Notes: generated from the sequence alone by a model not told the origin. A stretch of 64,000 nt of DNA from Mallotus nudiflorus (GCA_947683625.1 CANTUR010000381.1:310001-374000); one strand, 5' to 3'; positions 1 to 13,031 are shown, counted from the first letter of the stretch. A program made the numbers and translations.

Positions 1-1114
1 CAAATAAATAAACAAAGTACAAAATAATAAAAAATCAACAAAATAAATAAAAACCCCTAAAACCTATGTAAGATTGATACATGGTTTAATCCATGACATT
101 CCATGGATTTTCATGGGTTACATCAATTAAATCATATGATTTTCTCCATAGTTCATATGACTTCCACTATAGTCAAAGAAATAAGAAAACGATTAGAAAA
201 AATCCAAAAGATATGAAAATAAAAGGAATAAAAATTAAAAGACAAAGGAAAAGAATTGGATGTAATATGGATGCAATATTAATTTGCTCATTAGATTTTT
301 TGCTCACTGTATTTGGGAATAAAGTCCATAGATTCAATCTTGTATCTTAGGCTTACTCTGTCTTTTCTCAAAACGTAAAAAACATAAAAGAAAGAGTTTT
401 TAAAAGCTTTATATATCTATAAAGCTCTTTGTTACTTTTTTTGCTGTGTTTTTTTTCAAAAGAAGACCCCTATGCGTTTCTTAGTTAGGGATTTTATATC
501 AAAACCCTAACACATAAACCTTAGGTTATGTCTCCTGTGAATTCATAATCATAACAGATAAAATGATTTTTCCTATTTTTCTTTGAAATTAATCATAAAC
601 AACCTCATGATAATAGTAACTATTAAATAAAAATAATTTTTAAAATATTTTTTGACCAATCAAAAGTGAAAGAAAAAATTTTGAAAATAAAAAAACTTGG
701 AAAAATCAAAATTAGATGTGATCATAATAATGCAATTTCTATCGATACTATGCATTTTCGATTGGAAATATGCAATTCCGATCAAAATTACATGTTTCCA
801 ATTAGAAATGTGTAGTTTCGATCGGATTTACATATTTCTAACTGGAAATGTATAATTTTAATTGGAATTGCATATTTTCAGTCGAAATTACATATTTTCA
901 ATCTAGAAAAGTGTACTTTGGCCCCCTTTAAACTTTGTTTATTTCAAAATTGAACCCTATAAGAACTTAAAAATTTTGCAATTAAGTCCCTAAAAGTTCA
1001 CAATTGAGTTTTGAGATTCAAAAATAGAAGTCCAAAGACTAATTTCAAATAACTTTTCATTATTAGATCCTGATCGCATCCATAAGCAATTCATCCCAAA
1101 ATTAGGTGCTTACA
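1..1114 (-). mobile_element. Tat/Ogre-like LTR fragment, antisense, cut by window edge
   Basis: Read on the minus strand, this begins at 1114 with TGTAAGCACCTAATTTTGGG, closely matching the start of the 5' LTR of element B (9837, TGTAAGTACCCAATTTCGGG). Near the low end (about 60-125) it carries a segment around a tccatggaatgtcatgga core that also occurs in the B LTRs near 10835 and 20790. The part between is diverged, so it is a related family, not a copy of B. It interrupts the 3' LTR of element A: Athila LTR sequence resumes at 1115, so CCAGC (1115-1119) is the candidate target duplication. The other end lies outside the window, so solo LTR and full element cannot be told apart. Confidence 0.7.
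715..905. repeat. Degenerate dyad-symmetric array in U3
   Basis: About eight variants of a 20-25-bp motif alternate in orientation. Each pairs a TTTC-type half with a GGAAA-type half around a GATCGG-like or CAATTA-like centre, joined by tgcat/acat segments. It sits in the U3 part of the antisense LTR, the same position as the palindrome array in the 3' LTR of B. Arms are imperfect. Confidence 0.6.
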
Positions 1115-2177
1115 CCAGCTTTAATCAACATTAGTTGCTTAAATGTCTTTTAACTATGAAAGCAACTAATAGGTTATTTTTTGAATCCAATAGAACCTAT
1201 ATCTCAATCAAGTTCAAAATTGTAATTTCAATCTAAGTGTGATCAAGCCTAAGATGGCATTAAGTTCAATAACAACCAATGAATTAAGATTAAAAACTTA
1301 GGTTTAATCATAATGTGCACATAGTTGAATTGAAATAAGAACTTTAAAAATCTCTTTAGGTACTCTTGTTAAAAGAAAGATAAGAAGATAAAGTATAGTG
1401 AATAGAAGCAATCATTATTACTCAATGAAAAATGAAATAATAAAGAGTTTAATTAAGAAGAACCCCTTTTCTACTGAACCAACTAAAATAGAAGGTTTTT
1501 TATTCTCAATCTTCAAAACTAGAAGCTTTATATTAACATTAAACAAACTTGAATCAAAACTACTTTAATTCTTAAGAAAAATAAAGTAAAGATGATGAAA
1601 ATATATCTCTAATTCCTTTGAAGGCACCCTTTTTATAAACCCAATCTCTAGCATCTTTGAGGTTGTTACAATTCAAATGCCATGAAATCCCCCCAAATCA
1701 GTAGCTTAAAGTTTGAAATTGAAAAGTTATTATAATAGCTTGCACAGTTGTGCACACCTAAGCTCATAGTTGTGCACTTAGTCTCTCTTGAAATGTACTA
1801 AATTAGGAGTTGCTATGCAGTAGGATGCACATGGCTATATTGTCTTTTAAGCATCCAGGCATGGTTGTGTGCATCCACGTGCTCAATTATGCAACTCCAC
1901 ATTTGTTTAATACTTCATTTTTCTTTAAGGATTTGACTTGTTCTAACTTCCAAATCTTATCATTGACTTGTTCAACTCCTTTAAACCTCTCTAATGCATC
2001 CTATAATGACAAATGCACAAAGATTAACCTAACTAACTTAAAATCAAAACAATCCTAATAACTTAAAAAAAATATAAAAGATAACTAAAAGATCTTAAAA
2101 ATAACTAAAAATGCAATTAAATTGATTATAATCCTATAGAAAGGAGTGTTTAAAATATAAGATTTTCACACTCATTA
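1115..2177 (-). repeat. 3' LTR of element A (partial)
   Basis: Aligns with 24435-25498, for example the shared tract around caactaataggttatt and the shared end gattttcacactca / ggttttcacactca. On the minus strand it starts at about 2177. The start reads TAATGAGTG here and TGATGAGTG in the 5' LTR, so the terminal TG appears mutated; a start at 2174 (TGAGTG) is the alternative. The distal part, about 370 bp judged from the other LTR, is displaced by the Tat-like LTR at 1-1114. Confidence 0.85.
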
Positions 2178-2188
2178 ATTTCCCCCAC
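2178..2188 (-). other. Polypurine tract of element A
   Basis: The minus strand reads GTGGGGGAAAT directly against the start of the 3' LTR, the expected place and composition for the plus-strand primer. A second C-run tract lies near 3684-3692, at a position that cannot serve this LTR. Confidence 0.7.
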
Positions 2189-4500
2189 ATTTGAGTATGT
2201 GCTTGTCCCTATGCAAATCATAAAAATAACCTATTCATATAAAGAATCAAAATCATCAGCTGCTTTTAACTTGACTAACCATTCTAATCTTCCTTTAATA
2301 TAAAGTTTAAAAACTATAAATTAAAACAATAACTTAAGGTCAAAGATATAAAATTTACCATGTGAAGAGCAAACTATTCCATTGAATTCATGAAAATGAA
2401 CAATTAACACTAAAGAAAAATGAAAGTAAATAGGAATTATCTTAATACTTAGACACTTCAAAAGTCAACATATACAAAGCCACCATATGGCACTTAACTT
2501 ATTCATTTAATCAAAATTTTCCTAATCTTAGTATCCCCTACCTTTCCTTACTACTTATTATGGGTACCTCCTTTAGATACTCTTACTTTAATTTAGAGTA
2601 TTGGAGTATAAGGAGCATAAAAGAATTTAAATTTAAGCTTTTTGCTCCTAATGAGTGCTTTTTACCCGCTGCATCTCATTTTTTAGCTTCTAGGTGCCTA
2701 AGTACATATGAACTAGACTAAAAGATGAAGTTTGATTTCTACTTATGAGCATTTTTCTTAAATATCAAACATCCAAGTTTAGTCATTTAATGGAATAGTA
2801 AGCATTAAATTCATTAAAAACTAAAAATCCCTAACCATAAATTATTTTTCTAATTTAAAATTCAAAACAAAATATTAATGGAAGATTATAACACTTACTC
2901 AAGAAAACCATTTTTGATGAAATAAACTCTTCATAGGAAAATAAATCTAGCCTAAAAATATGCATGATCTCAAATTATTCTAAGAAAAAAATAACTAAAT
3001 AAAACAAAAAGAAAAGAAAAGTGTACTTCCTTTATTTAGATGCAGTTTAAGGTGAAATAAATGGAATAATGAACTCCGTTGCTACTTCACTTGGCCCCTT
3101 CGCCCCTTTACTTTAAGAAATTTATTGTTTAAGCTCTTTTATTTGGGCTTGCAACTTCTCCTCCCTTGCCTCACATCTCCTCTTAAATCCTTCCATCTCA
3201 GTTGACAAGTCTATAATCATATTCCTAATTCTAGTGTCAAAAATGTCCATCAACTCTTTATTTCTCTTTATAATTTTATCACTCTATCCTTCATCGTTTC
3301 TTCTTTTCCTCTCTTACTGATGGGTTTTTTTTCTATTAGCACTAGGCTACTGGTTCTTTATCTAGTCATACTAAAAGAAACATGTTAAATTATAAGAGAA
3401 CAAAAGAAATAAAGTAGAAATAAATTAGCATATAAAAATACAATTGGAGCAAAGAGTTTAAAGCTTTAAATAAAAGGGGAAATAAGAATTATAAAGAATT
3501 AGGAAGTTTAATCCTAACATAAAATAAAATTTTGAAAAGATAAATAATTAAAAAATTGAAATCTTATTTATAAGAATCTAAATAGATAAGGAAATTAAAT
3601 AAAATTCAAAATTTAAATTCCTAACTAATTGAAAATTAAAAAATAAAATTTAAAATCTAAAATTGAAATTTTTTTTAATTTCTCTCCCCCACACTTAAAA
3701 CATGCAATGTCCTCATTGAAAAAAAAATTAAAGTAAAAATTCCATGCCCCTTGAAATCAGCAGGTTGCATGTATGTGTGCCTTAACACACATAATTGTGC
3801 TTGCATGTGGTAATTCTAAACTTTGAGGTTCTATGGATGCATGATTAGGTGTGTAAGATGCACAGCTATGGCTGAGCCACATTTTGACAAGCAATTAATA
3901 CTTCCCTTTGGTTCTTACTTTAAATTAATGCAGTTTTGAAATAAGTATCATTTTAATTATATTGCATCATTAATAAAGGATAAATTAAATATGAACTTTA
4001 TAATAAAACAAATATCATCCATGAACAAACACATAACTTAACATGTTCATAAAAATAAAAACTAACGAAACATAGTTCAAACAAACTTAAACTGAAAACA
4101 CACAACATTTAAAGCTAAAATAAATAAAACATCTTGCATTGAACATCTTCACTCATCTCCCTCTTTCTCAGATGAGGATTCTTCTTATTCATTTAGGGTT
4201 TTTAGGTTCATCATCAAGAGTCAAATATAGAGGGGGAACAAGTTGTGGGAATTGAAGAAAGCCACAAGGTTATGGTTGATCAAGTTCACCTTATGATTCA
4301 TCCCAATTATTGTATCATCCATTCTCATTGTTAGTGAAATCAATTCACCAATGTTCAAATCAATCACTCCCACTTGAAGCTCCAAGTCATCTAACCACTA
4401 TACCACATCATTCAAATTCACTTTTTGTGACTCTTCCTCTTCCTCTTCTTTTTGTGCATCTGGTGGTGGTTCATTTGGATGAACGAGAATGGGTCTTCCT
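2189..4500. other. Non-coding 3' region of element A
   Basis: AT-rich sequence between the Athila ORF-1-type gene and the polypurine tract. No open frame resembles a protein. It includes short gcatg/gtgca dyads near 3770-3870 of the kind also found in the LTRs of A, and a second pyrimidine-rich tract near 3680. Confidence 0.6.
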
Positions 4501-5407
4501 CTAAAAGTCTTTGCTAATCAAACCTATGGCCTTAATCATACAGGAATCAATCAATGAACAATCCTTAACCTTATCTAAGGGCATGCCTTCCATATTAAAT
4601 TCTAGGTAGTTAGCTATAATGGTAACTAAACCTCCTACTTTGAAAGCCTTGGTTATCCTAGTTACCATATCCCTCAATTTGATAGCAATAGCATGGAAAA
4701 TGTCAAACTTCTTATCATTCATCATACAATAAACAATTTTAAGCTCAATGGTGGAGACCACAACATCTTCTTCTTTCATTAGAAATAAGGAATGTGAAAT
4801 GAGCTTATGTAAATATTTTAAAGTTGGTGCTTGAATTCAAGATTCTTTTATCTGCCTAGCCTTATAGAAAATCTCTCTTTAATTTCTCTCATAGATTCTT
4901 TTACGCTATAATTTCTCTCCAAAAGGTAACTCTATTATACTCAACATTAGCATTTTAAACTTTAGGAAAATGGAATATGTCATTAAGCTCAAATAGCCTA
5001 ACCTGATGTTCCTCATTTCCTAAGTAAAACTTAAGCATAAGAGCATGTTCATCAAAGCTAAAAGATGAGAGAAATTCCCAAGTTGACCTCATATAGGTAG
5101 GACTTTGCATCATAAAAAAATCACCCTAACCCATCCTATTCATATACATATTAACCTCATATAGAAAATTAACATCTTTTAAGGATTAGGCACTTATTTA
5201 TCTATTAGGGACAATTTTCCTAGACATCATTTTCTCAAACTTCTTCCTTTGCCCCTTATGCCTAAAATTGATTAACTTAGGAAAAGGCCCTACCATTCTC
5301 TCTTCATTAGCACCACCTAGATTGGAGGAGCTAGCACTATGCTTTCTGTTGGAATGAAGACTATGTTTCTTTGATGCTTTTGTCTTCTTTCTTGGGTCTC
5401 TTTCCAT
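4501..5407 (-). pseudogene. Athila ORF-1-type gene (extra ORF after integrase)
   Basis: Two minus-strand open blocks (5407-5198 and 4779-4501) joined by a stretch with stops and a frame change give a protein resembling the Athila ORF-1 family. It has a basic, serine-rich start, then a segment like MQSPTYMRSTWEFLSS, a FELNDIFHFP-like stretch, LKYLHKLISHSLF, and a block ending VGGLVTIIANYLEF. Similar motifs occur in the gene that lies between integrase and the 3' LTR in Athila elements, sometimes called env-like. Its function is unknown. Stops between the blocks make it a pseudogene. The family is recalled, not searched. Confidence 0.72.
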
Positions 5408-6249
5408 GGTGAGAAGAGAAAGTGATGAAAGGTAGAGGAAAATGTGAATAGGGACTCTTGAATGCTAATTAAAAGAAATAGGAGAAGAAAGGAGGAGATA
5501 TGAAGGAGATGTGAAGAAATGGATGTTTAAATAGAAAGTCAGAAGTGGAAAGGTAGTCAAAATTGACGAACCCTAGGATTTGGGAAAGTGGAAAAGTTAG
5601 GAAAGACTCCACTTGAAGTTTTAAATGGACATGTCATTCAAGACATTTATGCATGAGGTGCACAACTATGCACATTAAGGTGCATGACTGTATGACTTGC
5701 TCCTTTTAAAATTTTTAGAAACAGGCATGGCTATGCACATGGTTATGCCTGATTATGAATTTTAAGTTAGTTTTTTCATGATTTTGGGCATGGTTATGCT
5801 CTTTGAAGTGCACGGCTATACCTAACTTATAATTTTTGACACTAACAAGCAATAATCAGGTCATATGGCTATACAACAAAGTGCGTAACCTAACTACTTT
5901 CACTACACATGCTACATTCGTCATATGCAATCACAAATGATCACCTTCTAAACACTCATTAACCACATAAAAAAATACTTATAAATCTCTTCTAGAGCTC
6001 CTCCTCACCTTCATTTCTTGAAAACATCAAAATATAAAAATTCATAACTTTAAAAAGGAAAATTAATAAATAAACATAAAATTAAGTGAACAAGGTTGGT
6101 TGAGGCCCCAATAAGCACTCTTTTTAAGGTCTATGAGCTAGACCATAATGCTCATCACTTTATTGAATCTATTAAGTAGGCAACTTGGTGAAAATTCTCC
6201 GATGTGCCTTTATGATAGAACTTCAATCTTTGTCTATTTACTTTGGATT
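5408..6249. other. Spacer with decayed CACGGCCGTG-like palindromes
   Basis: Non-coding. Contains repeated dyads such as GTGCA-caacta-TGCAC (about 5658), ggcatggctatgc and catggttatgcc, up to about 5900. They resemble the tgcaca-gt-tgtgca dyads in the A LTRs (1741-1754). Confidence 0.55.
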
Positions 6250-7380
6250 TTTCTCCTTAAGTGTTACATAGTTCCATAGCTCTATGAGGATATGTGTGAG
6301 TTACTATAAATGGACCTAACCATCTATTCTTCAACTTTCCTAGAGATAACTTGAGCCTGGATTTGAAAAGTAATACTTTATCACCTTCTTTGAACCTCTT
6401 GATCTTAACTTTTGCATCATGCCACCTCCTTATATGTTCTTTGTAAATCCTTGAATTATCATATGCTACTTCTCTAATCTCCTTTAGTTTGGTTAATTGA
6501 AAAATCCTTTTGTCAGCTGCCCTCTTAAAATCATAATTCAAAGCTTTAACTACCTAATAGCCCTTATGTTCAAACTCCACGAGAAAGTGACATGCTTTGT
6601 CATAAACCATATTAAATGAAGACATTCCAATAGGTGTTTTATCTACAATTCGATAATCCCATAAAGCATCATCAAGCTTCCTTACTTATTCCTTTTTTTA
6701 TTTGCTCACCATCCTTTCCAAAATCTTTTTCAGCTTTTAATTGCTAACCTCAGCTTGCCCACTTAATAGTGGTAAGGTGTTGCTACTTTATACTTAAAAC
6801 CATAATGAGACAATAAGGTTTCCATATTTCTATTGAAAAAATGCATTCCCTCATCACTTATGATAGCTTTAGGCATTCCAAATTGAGAGAAGAGATTCTG
6901 TAAAAATTTGTAAACAACCCTTGCATCATTTACTGAACAAGCTTGAGCTTCCACCCATTTTAAAACATAATCCATATAAACAAGTCTGACATATGAAATG
7001 GCCCCATGAAGTCAATACCCCAAACATCAAATGTTTTAACTTCTAAAATTCCTAACTGAATTATTTCATCTTTCTTTAAAATGTTTCCACTCCTTTGGCA
7101 TGCATCATAATTGAGTTCAAATTCTTGAGCATCTTGAAAAAGTGTAGGCTAATAGAAACCTACTTTAAGGACTTTAGCAGCTGTGGACTAAAATGGCTTT
7201 TATTAACCATCCCATGACAATGTTGCAATGCTAACCTAATTTTTTCATTTGCTATGCACCTCTATATCATGCCATCATTACACAATTTCCAAAGAAAAGG
7301 GTCATCCCACAAGTGAGATTTGGAGTCATGAATTAGCTTCTTCTTTTATTGCTTAGTGAACTCTTCTACAAACTCCCCAC
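6250..7380 (-). pseudogene. Element A integrase
   Basis: The minus strand encodes the integrase core in the block 6975-6763: WVEAQA, then IISDEG with the second catalytic Asp, then ATPYHY. The C-terminal block 6541-6257 carries AYDNSRIYKEHIRRWHD, a basic region and a GPF-type end (KLKNRWLGPFIV). The catalytic Glu region lies in the gap between the blocks, where a stop follows ATPYHY. Upstream (7380-6976) a degraded zinc-finger and linker are visible (for example a CQRS-like piece near 7100). It would insert cDNA into the genome, but several stops inactivate it. Confidence 0.8.
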
Positions 7381-8031
7381 TTGACACAAAGTTATCTATA
7401 TTAGCAAACCAAGGAGCATCCAAGCTTTTGATTGCTAAGAGCATCTTATTTGGAAATATCTCCTTGATGAGCTCCTCCTCATATTGTTCTCCTCAATCGA
7501 ACTCCAACCTTGATAGATGATCAACTACAACATTTTTGGATCCTTTCTTGTCTTTAATCTCAATATTAAACTCTTATAATAGAAGTACCCACCTAATGAG
7601 CCTTGATTTTGAGTCCTTATTTATAAGGTACTCCAATATTGCATGATCAGTATACACTACCACCTTAGATCCAAGGAGATAGGACTTAAACTTGTTAAAT
7701 GTCAAAATGATGACTAATATCCCCTTATTTATAGTGGCATAATTGAGTTATGCACCTGTCATTGTTTGGTTTATATATTATATCATATATAACTTATTTT
7801 CCTTCCTTTGACCTAGAACTACTCCTATAGTATGATCACTTACATTACATATAAAGCTCAAATGGGAGATTCCAATTGGGTGCCACCACTATAAGAGCTG
7901 AAATGAGTGCCTTCTTTAACTTGTCAAAACTAATTTGCATTCATTAGTAAAGATGAAAAATGAATATTTTTTCAAGTAATTTATAAAGATATTTAGAGAT
8001 TTTAGAAAAATCCTTAATGAGCCACCTATAG
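7381..8031 (-). pseudogene. Element A RT thumb and RNase H
   Basis: The minus strand continues from the solo LTR boundary with RWLIKDFSKISKYL, matching the RT connection after a GFYR motif. Downstream it encodes recognisable RNase H pieces: a VYTDHAILEYL-like segment near 7650 and a LLIQEFNIEIKDKKG segment near 7560, then NVVVDHLSRL near 7520. The chain breaks at stops and small indels. The 5-bp TATAG at its high end (8027-8031) is one copy of the solo LTR target duplication. Confidence 0.72.
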
Positions 8032-9552
8032 TGTTGGGGTTTCGTGATTCAAACACAGCGAAAAAATTAAATTTTATCACTTTCCCAAACCTGGATCCAT
8101 GTAATTCAACTACTTGATTAAATCTAGAGTTTCAAGAATCTTACCAAAATGCATAAGAGGCAAGATTTTTTGGAAGGATGAGAGGAGGTTCATACCGGTG
8201 ACACCTTACCTCGAGCTTTTGCTTTGGCTGTTCGGATCAAGACGTCTCCAAAAGGATGCATCCTCTATAGGTATCCACATGAACATCCCTTCACAAAATG
8301 AATTAGAGTGTGTGCTAGCAACCTTCTTGATTGTCTCACAAATTAATAACAAAAGAAAAACTCTATGTTTGTTTTCTAGGAAGAGAGAAAACCGTTTTGG
8401 AGGCAGGAAAAACAAAACTATTAAACCTTAGAGAATATAACATATTTATAGACTCCAAATTAGGGTTTCACGTAACAAAAACCTTTTTGGTAATTTCCAT
8501 TTATTACATTCTGATTTTTTTTTAAAAAATAAATAAGAAATAATATCTTATTTATTTATTTAAAATAACATTTATCTTAAATAAATAAACAAATAAATAA
8601 ATAAATAAATAAATAAAACACTTTAATTATTTATTTCCATAAAGTTTATTTTGGGCTTATTAAACCCAAAATCATTTTGGGCTTGTTCTAAGTGTGTGAC
8701 CCTGTAGGTTCACATAACATTGGCAGTGGGCCTACAAGTCATAAGTGGCCTCTAGCAAGACATTATGACTACCCAAGTCATGTGAAGTCAATAATTTGAC
8801 ATAACCTAATTACAATGAATTTTATCGTCCCTTTATCACATGATATCTTAATTGAACATAAGACATAGAATGTCATCCTTATATAGTTCAATATTCTGAC
8901 TTGATTCCAAGTAGATTGAAAATGATAACTCTTTATCAATTCATTTTAGCATGGCCATGCATTTTCCTTCAGTCTATCTCATCAAGGGGCCCATAGATAT
9001 CTTTCTCATATTAATGAGGGATAAATTCCTTCTAAATCACTCACATTCCTCACATAACTAATTTCATATCCAACAATATCTTATCTAATCATTCAGTTAA
9101 AGACAATGTTAGAATGTGTCAAAACATAAAATAGCTATATAGAAATCCATCATGATTTCAAGGTCAAAGGACAAAAAAAATACTGTGATGAGAAATACTT
9201 AAGACAATATTCTATGCAGTATTCTCATAGTGGGTCAATCCAGTACATGATCTCTCATCATGTACCTATGAGTTGACTCAATATCTCATATTCATGATTA
9301 TTTAAACATAACCATTAGTCAACATCATACTAGCCTTAATACTTTAACATTTATATAATTAATAAATGGCTAGGGATAATTAGATTAGAACTCTTATTTT
9401 AATCTAAGGGCTTTACTATCTAGTCACATACTTGATGGCCTTAGTAAGAATTAACCATTCAAAAAATCAAATGATAATGAAATACCTCTTTATTAATAAA
9501 ATAAGAAAGTCAATGCATAATCAAATGATTGACCTAGTGCATATCACTAACA
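8032..9552. mobile_element. Copia-like solo LTR, 1521 bp
   Basis: Begins TGTTGGGGTTTCGTG and ends CACTAACA, so the ends form short inverted repeats. It is flanked by TATAG at 8027-8031 and 9553-9557. Removing it plus one TATAG joins the Athila RT frame exactly (VRSFLRHAGFY then RWLIKDF), which fixes both boundaries. It has no internal coding domain, as expected after recombination between two LTRs. The end read on the minus strand (gaaaccccaaca) looks like a copia LTR 3' end, so minus orientation is favoured but not certain. An (AAAT)n microsatellite lies near 8579-8617. Confidence 0.85.
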
Positions 9553-9836
9553 TATAGAAGCCTGCATGTCTAAGAAAACTCCTAACACCCTTTACATTTA
9601 TAGGATATTACAACTTCTCAATGGTCTCCACCTTTGCCTTATCAAATTTGATGCCTTGAGTTGAAATCTTGTGTCCTAAAATAATTCCTTCATCCACTAT
9701 GAAATGACACTTCTCCCAATTCAGCACCAAGTTTGTTTCTTCACAATGTGCTTCAAAAGAGTTTCATAAATAGAAACGTCATCCATGAAAATGTCCATGA
9801 TGTCCTCTACTAGGTTTGCAAATATGGCCATCATAT
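9553..9836 (-). pseudogene. Element A reverse transcriptase, C-terminal half
   Basis: Minus strand: from the CATAT at 9836 the frame reads MAIFANLVEDIMDIFMDDVS, which contains the F-x-DD catalytic box of RT, then continues through a LNWEKCHF-type block and a GIILGHKIS-type block into VRSFLRHAGFY at 9553. The N-terminal half lies at 21965-22480, beyond element B. Both catalytic Asp residues of the DD box are kept, but surrounding stops and frame changes inactivate it. Confidence 0.85.
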
Positions 9837-12011
9837 TGTAAGTACCCAATTTCGGGATGCAATTGTGTACAATTGCAATGTAAGCCCCTATGATGAAATT
9901 TATTCAAAAATTGAACTTGGTTGTTGATTTTCTGGACTTTAAAGACTAAATTGCAACGTTTTTTAGTATTTGATTGCAAAAAATCATTTTTTAAGGGGTC
10001 TTTTGGTAATTAAAAGTTAAAAAAATATATTTTTTAGGATCGGCATTGGTGTAATGCCGACCATCATTACATAATACCGACCGACATTGCATAGTACCAA
10101 TGCGCAATAATTCAATTTTTTAATTTTTTCATGTATTTTTCCTTATTTTTATTGATTTTTTTCAGTGTTTTAATTGGTTAAAAATTCAAATTTTATCCTT
10201 ATGATTATCTGATAATTTTTTTTAAACGCAAAAGGCTTTTTTTTTTTGAAATAAAAACAAATGCTATCTGATCAACAGTCTGTTCCTCCTTTGGAGGAAG
10301 TTCAGTATGCGCAGACTCTGCATTTAAAAGCAGAGTCTGCATGCGTGCGTGAGAGGAGGTTTTTTTGGAGGAGGCTTGGCTAGGGGGTTTTTTGACAAAA
10401 GGTTTTTTTTAAGAGGTTTTGCTTGGGGGGGAACTTTTTTTTCTTCTGGTTTTCGAAAGGATTTTTCTTTCTAGAGAGCTTTTACATAAAAAAATGCAGA
10501 AACCCTAAAAAACCCCAATTTTGGATACTGCCAGTGTCCTTAAATGCAATCAAGTTTGAGTCCAGAATCAATAAACAATTTAATTTCAATGGTGAAAATC
10601 CTAATATAAGGGGCCAAAAAAGTGCATCTGCACAACATCTAAATCTCCAGTGATATATTTCTATTTCATTTTCACTCTTTTCTATTGTTTTCTTTTTGTG
10701 ATTTTTCTTTTATTCTACTATTCTTTTTGATTGTTTAATTTCATTACTAATCTGATTACTTATTTTTTTTTTCTGTTTTGATGTGTGTATGTGGATTGAG
10801 GAGGATACCACCTATATTTGAATTGAATAGAAGGTCCATGGAATGTCATGGATGAGCCTGTATTATCTCTTCAATAGTTTTTAGGATTTTTTTATTTATT
10901 ATTTTTTCCATTTTTGGTGTTCTAGTGTAGTTATTTTAATTTTTGGGTGTATAATTTTAATTTTGTACGTAGTTTGTAATAGCTCCAATAGTGGGAATAG
11001 TAAATTTTCATTTTCTAAATTTTAAAATTGATTAGTAATTAAGTTCAATTGGGTAAAAAAATCAATTAAAATCAATGGTGGCAGTAGCTTATATTAGGGT
11101 TTGCTTGTAATTAATTTAGGGTTCATTTTTTAGAAAAATCACTGTAATATTTGTTTGATCTATTTTTGTGTTTTATTTATTTTAGGCTGGTTTTTATGTT
11201 TTTTTTTAAATATTTTTAGACCCCAAGCCCACGTTTAGGTCTAACCCACTAAATAAATAGGTTTAAAAAATGGTTTAGAACTTTAAATAATTAAAATCAA
11301 CTTAAGCCCATTAGGTTAATTAGATTTTAGGCCCACATTAGTTAATTAAAAATTGTTTGGACTTAGCTCAGCCCATTTAATTTTATTTCTTTTAAAATAA
11401 ATAGATCTAGGCCCATATTTTATTTAAAATAAAACCATATTAGACTTAGGCCCACTAATTTGATTTTCCTTTAAAATTGAATAGATTTAAGCCCATATCT
11501 TAGAAAGACTAAAAAATAGATTTAGGCTCATTAATTAATAAAATGTAGGCCCACTTTTATTCTATTTCACTTATAAATAAAATGTAGATTTAGCTAACTT
11601 TTTAATAAAATTAACATAGTTTAAACTTAGGGATAACGCAATATTGAGTGCATTTTTTACTTGTAATTTTATTGACTTGTTGCCTTTTTGGGTAGATGGA
11701 TGTTAATTAGGGTTTAATAAAATTACATGTAATTAGAGGATAAAATAATCATTTATAAAATTATTCTAAATGAACATGAGACTAAGAGAAGTTAGTATTT
11801 CGTATCCAGAATCTCCTGGTTGTGGTGCTAATTTTCTTTTAGAGAATTGAGTACCACTAATAAAATTATCCCAATTATTACCCTGGGTGGCAACTCCTCA
11901 TCTCCATGCCATGTCTTTGTGACAGTGGTTAGTGTGTTCTCTAAGTCCCTAAGCCTAAACAGTGTCGCGGTTGCTAAAATCTTGGATGCGCGTTAAACCC
12001 CGCTGTCTATA
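9837..12011 (+). repeat. 5' LTR of element B
   Basis: 2175 bp. Homologous to the 3' LTR from about 10060 to the end (gtctata here, gtctaca there). The first 220 bp are not obviously homologous to the 3' LTR. U3 holds a perfect dyad with 9-bp arms TGCAATTGT/ACAATTGCA (9858-9877) and a short cluster of gccgac/accgacc motifs at 10035-10100. Confidence 0.88.
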
Positions 12012-12012
12012 G

Positions 12013-12031
12013 TGGCGACTCCACTAGGGAT
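12013..12031 (+). other. Primer binding site of element B
   Basis: TGGCGACTCCACTAGGGAT, one base after the 5' LTR. Ogre/Tat elements are recalled to use a tRNA-Arg-type site of this form; the exact tRNA was not verified. Confidence 0.7.
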
Positions 12032-13031
12032 AAGAGATACTAATTCTACTTGTATTCTTTAGAATTGTTTTATTGATTATTATTTCATTCTTGCATTCAT
12101 TCTGCATGTCCCTACTAAAACGATGGCGTTGGTTTATGATTCCATGATTCCACTAGCTTCATGGAGTTGTAGATTGGCTAGCCATCACTCTTAGCCTTAA
12201 CTCGGTTCAACAGAGATTACCGGGCTCATCTGACCAGAGTCGGTAACCCAAGTCCCTAAGGGGGGGTAATCTTCTCTTGAGTTGGTAAAGGATGCTGGGC
12301 CCCTCTGACCTTGGCCTGTAACTCAAAGTCTATAATGGAGAGCATCTTGCTAAGGGAACCTTAACTTTTCACCGGACCCTAACCACATATAATGGACTAG
12401 TTACTTTCCCTAGGATCTTCACCCAAAGTGCTTATTTGTTTGAATTTCCATGAGGTATTTCTATTTATAAAAGCCTAGGCCTATACTTTTGAAGCTCATT
12501 CAAGCTAATAAGGATTAGGCTAGACCTTTATATTTAGAAATGCTGCTTCTATTCTTTTTCTTTTAAGAGAGATTTGGCATGCGCGTCGGCTCTTAATATC
12601 CCCTGTTGATATGAAGGCCAAGACAAAAAATCCTAGGAAAAGAAACTCCCCATTGAACACGTGTGTGGGAGGAATAAGGTTGGAAGGCTTATGCTTGCAT
12701 GTTGCTTGTTAATTGCTTCTTGATACTTGCTACTTGCTAAGTGTTTGCCTGCTACGTGTTGCATAAACACATGCATCATGCATACATGCATATATACAGT
12801 CCATGCATCATACTAATACCTTATTTTGCAGCCATCATACATTCATTCGGGTCTTCTCGTATCTGGGGATGAAGAGGTAGCAGATTGACCAGAGTTGATT
12901 TAAGTCCGGAGTCCATAGCACAAGACATTCTTCATAGACTGGAGAGACTAGAGGGGAGTCTAATTAACCCACTATTCCTACAAGCTGAATCAGCTCAAAC
13001 TTAACAGACTAAAATGGAATAAAAACCAGAG
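12032..13031 (+). other. Leader of element B
   Basis: One kilobase without a protein-like frame. It contains an imperfect duplication near 12205-12335: a ctcatctgaccagagtcggtaac type unit and a cccctctgaccttggcctgtaac type unit. The 5' end of gag follows. Confidence 0.6.
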
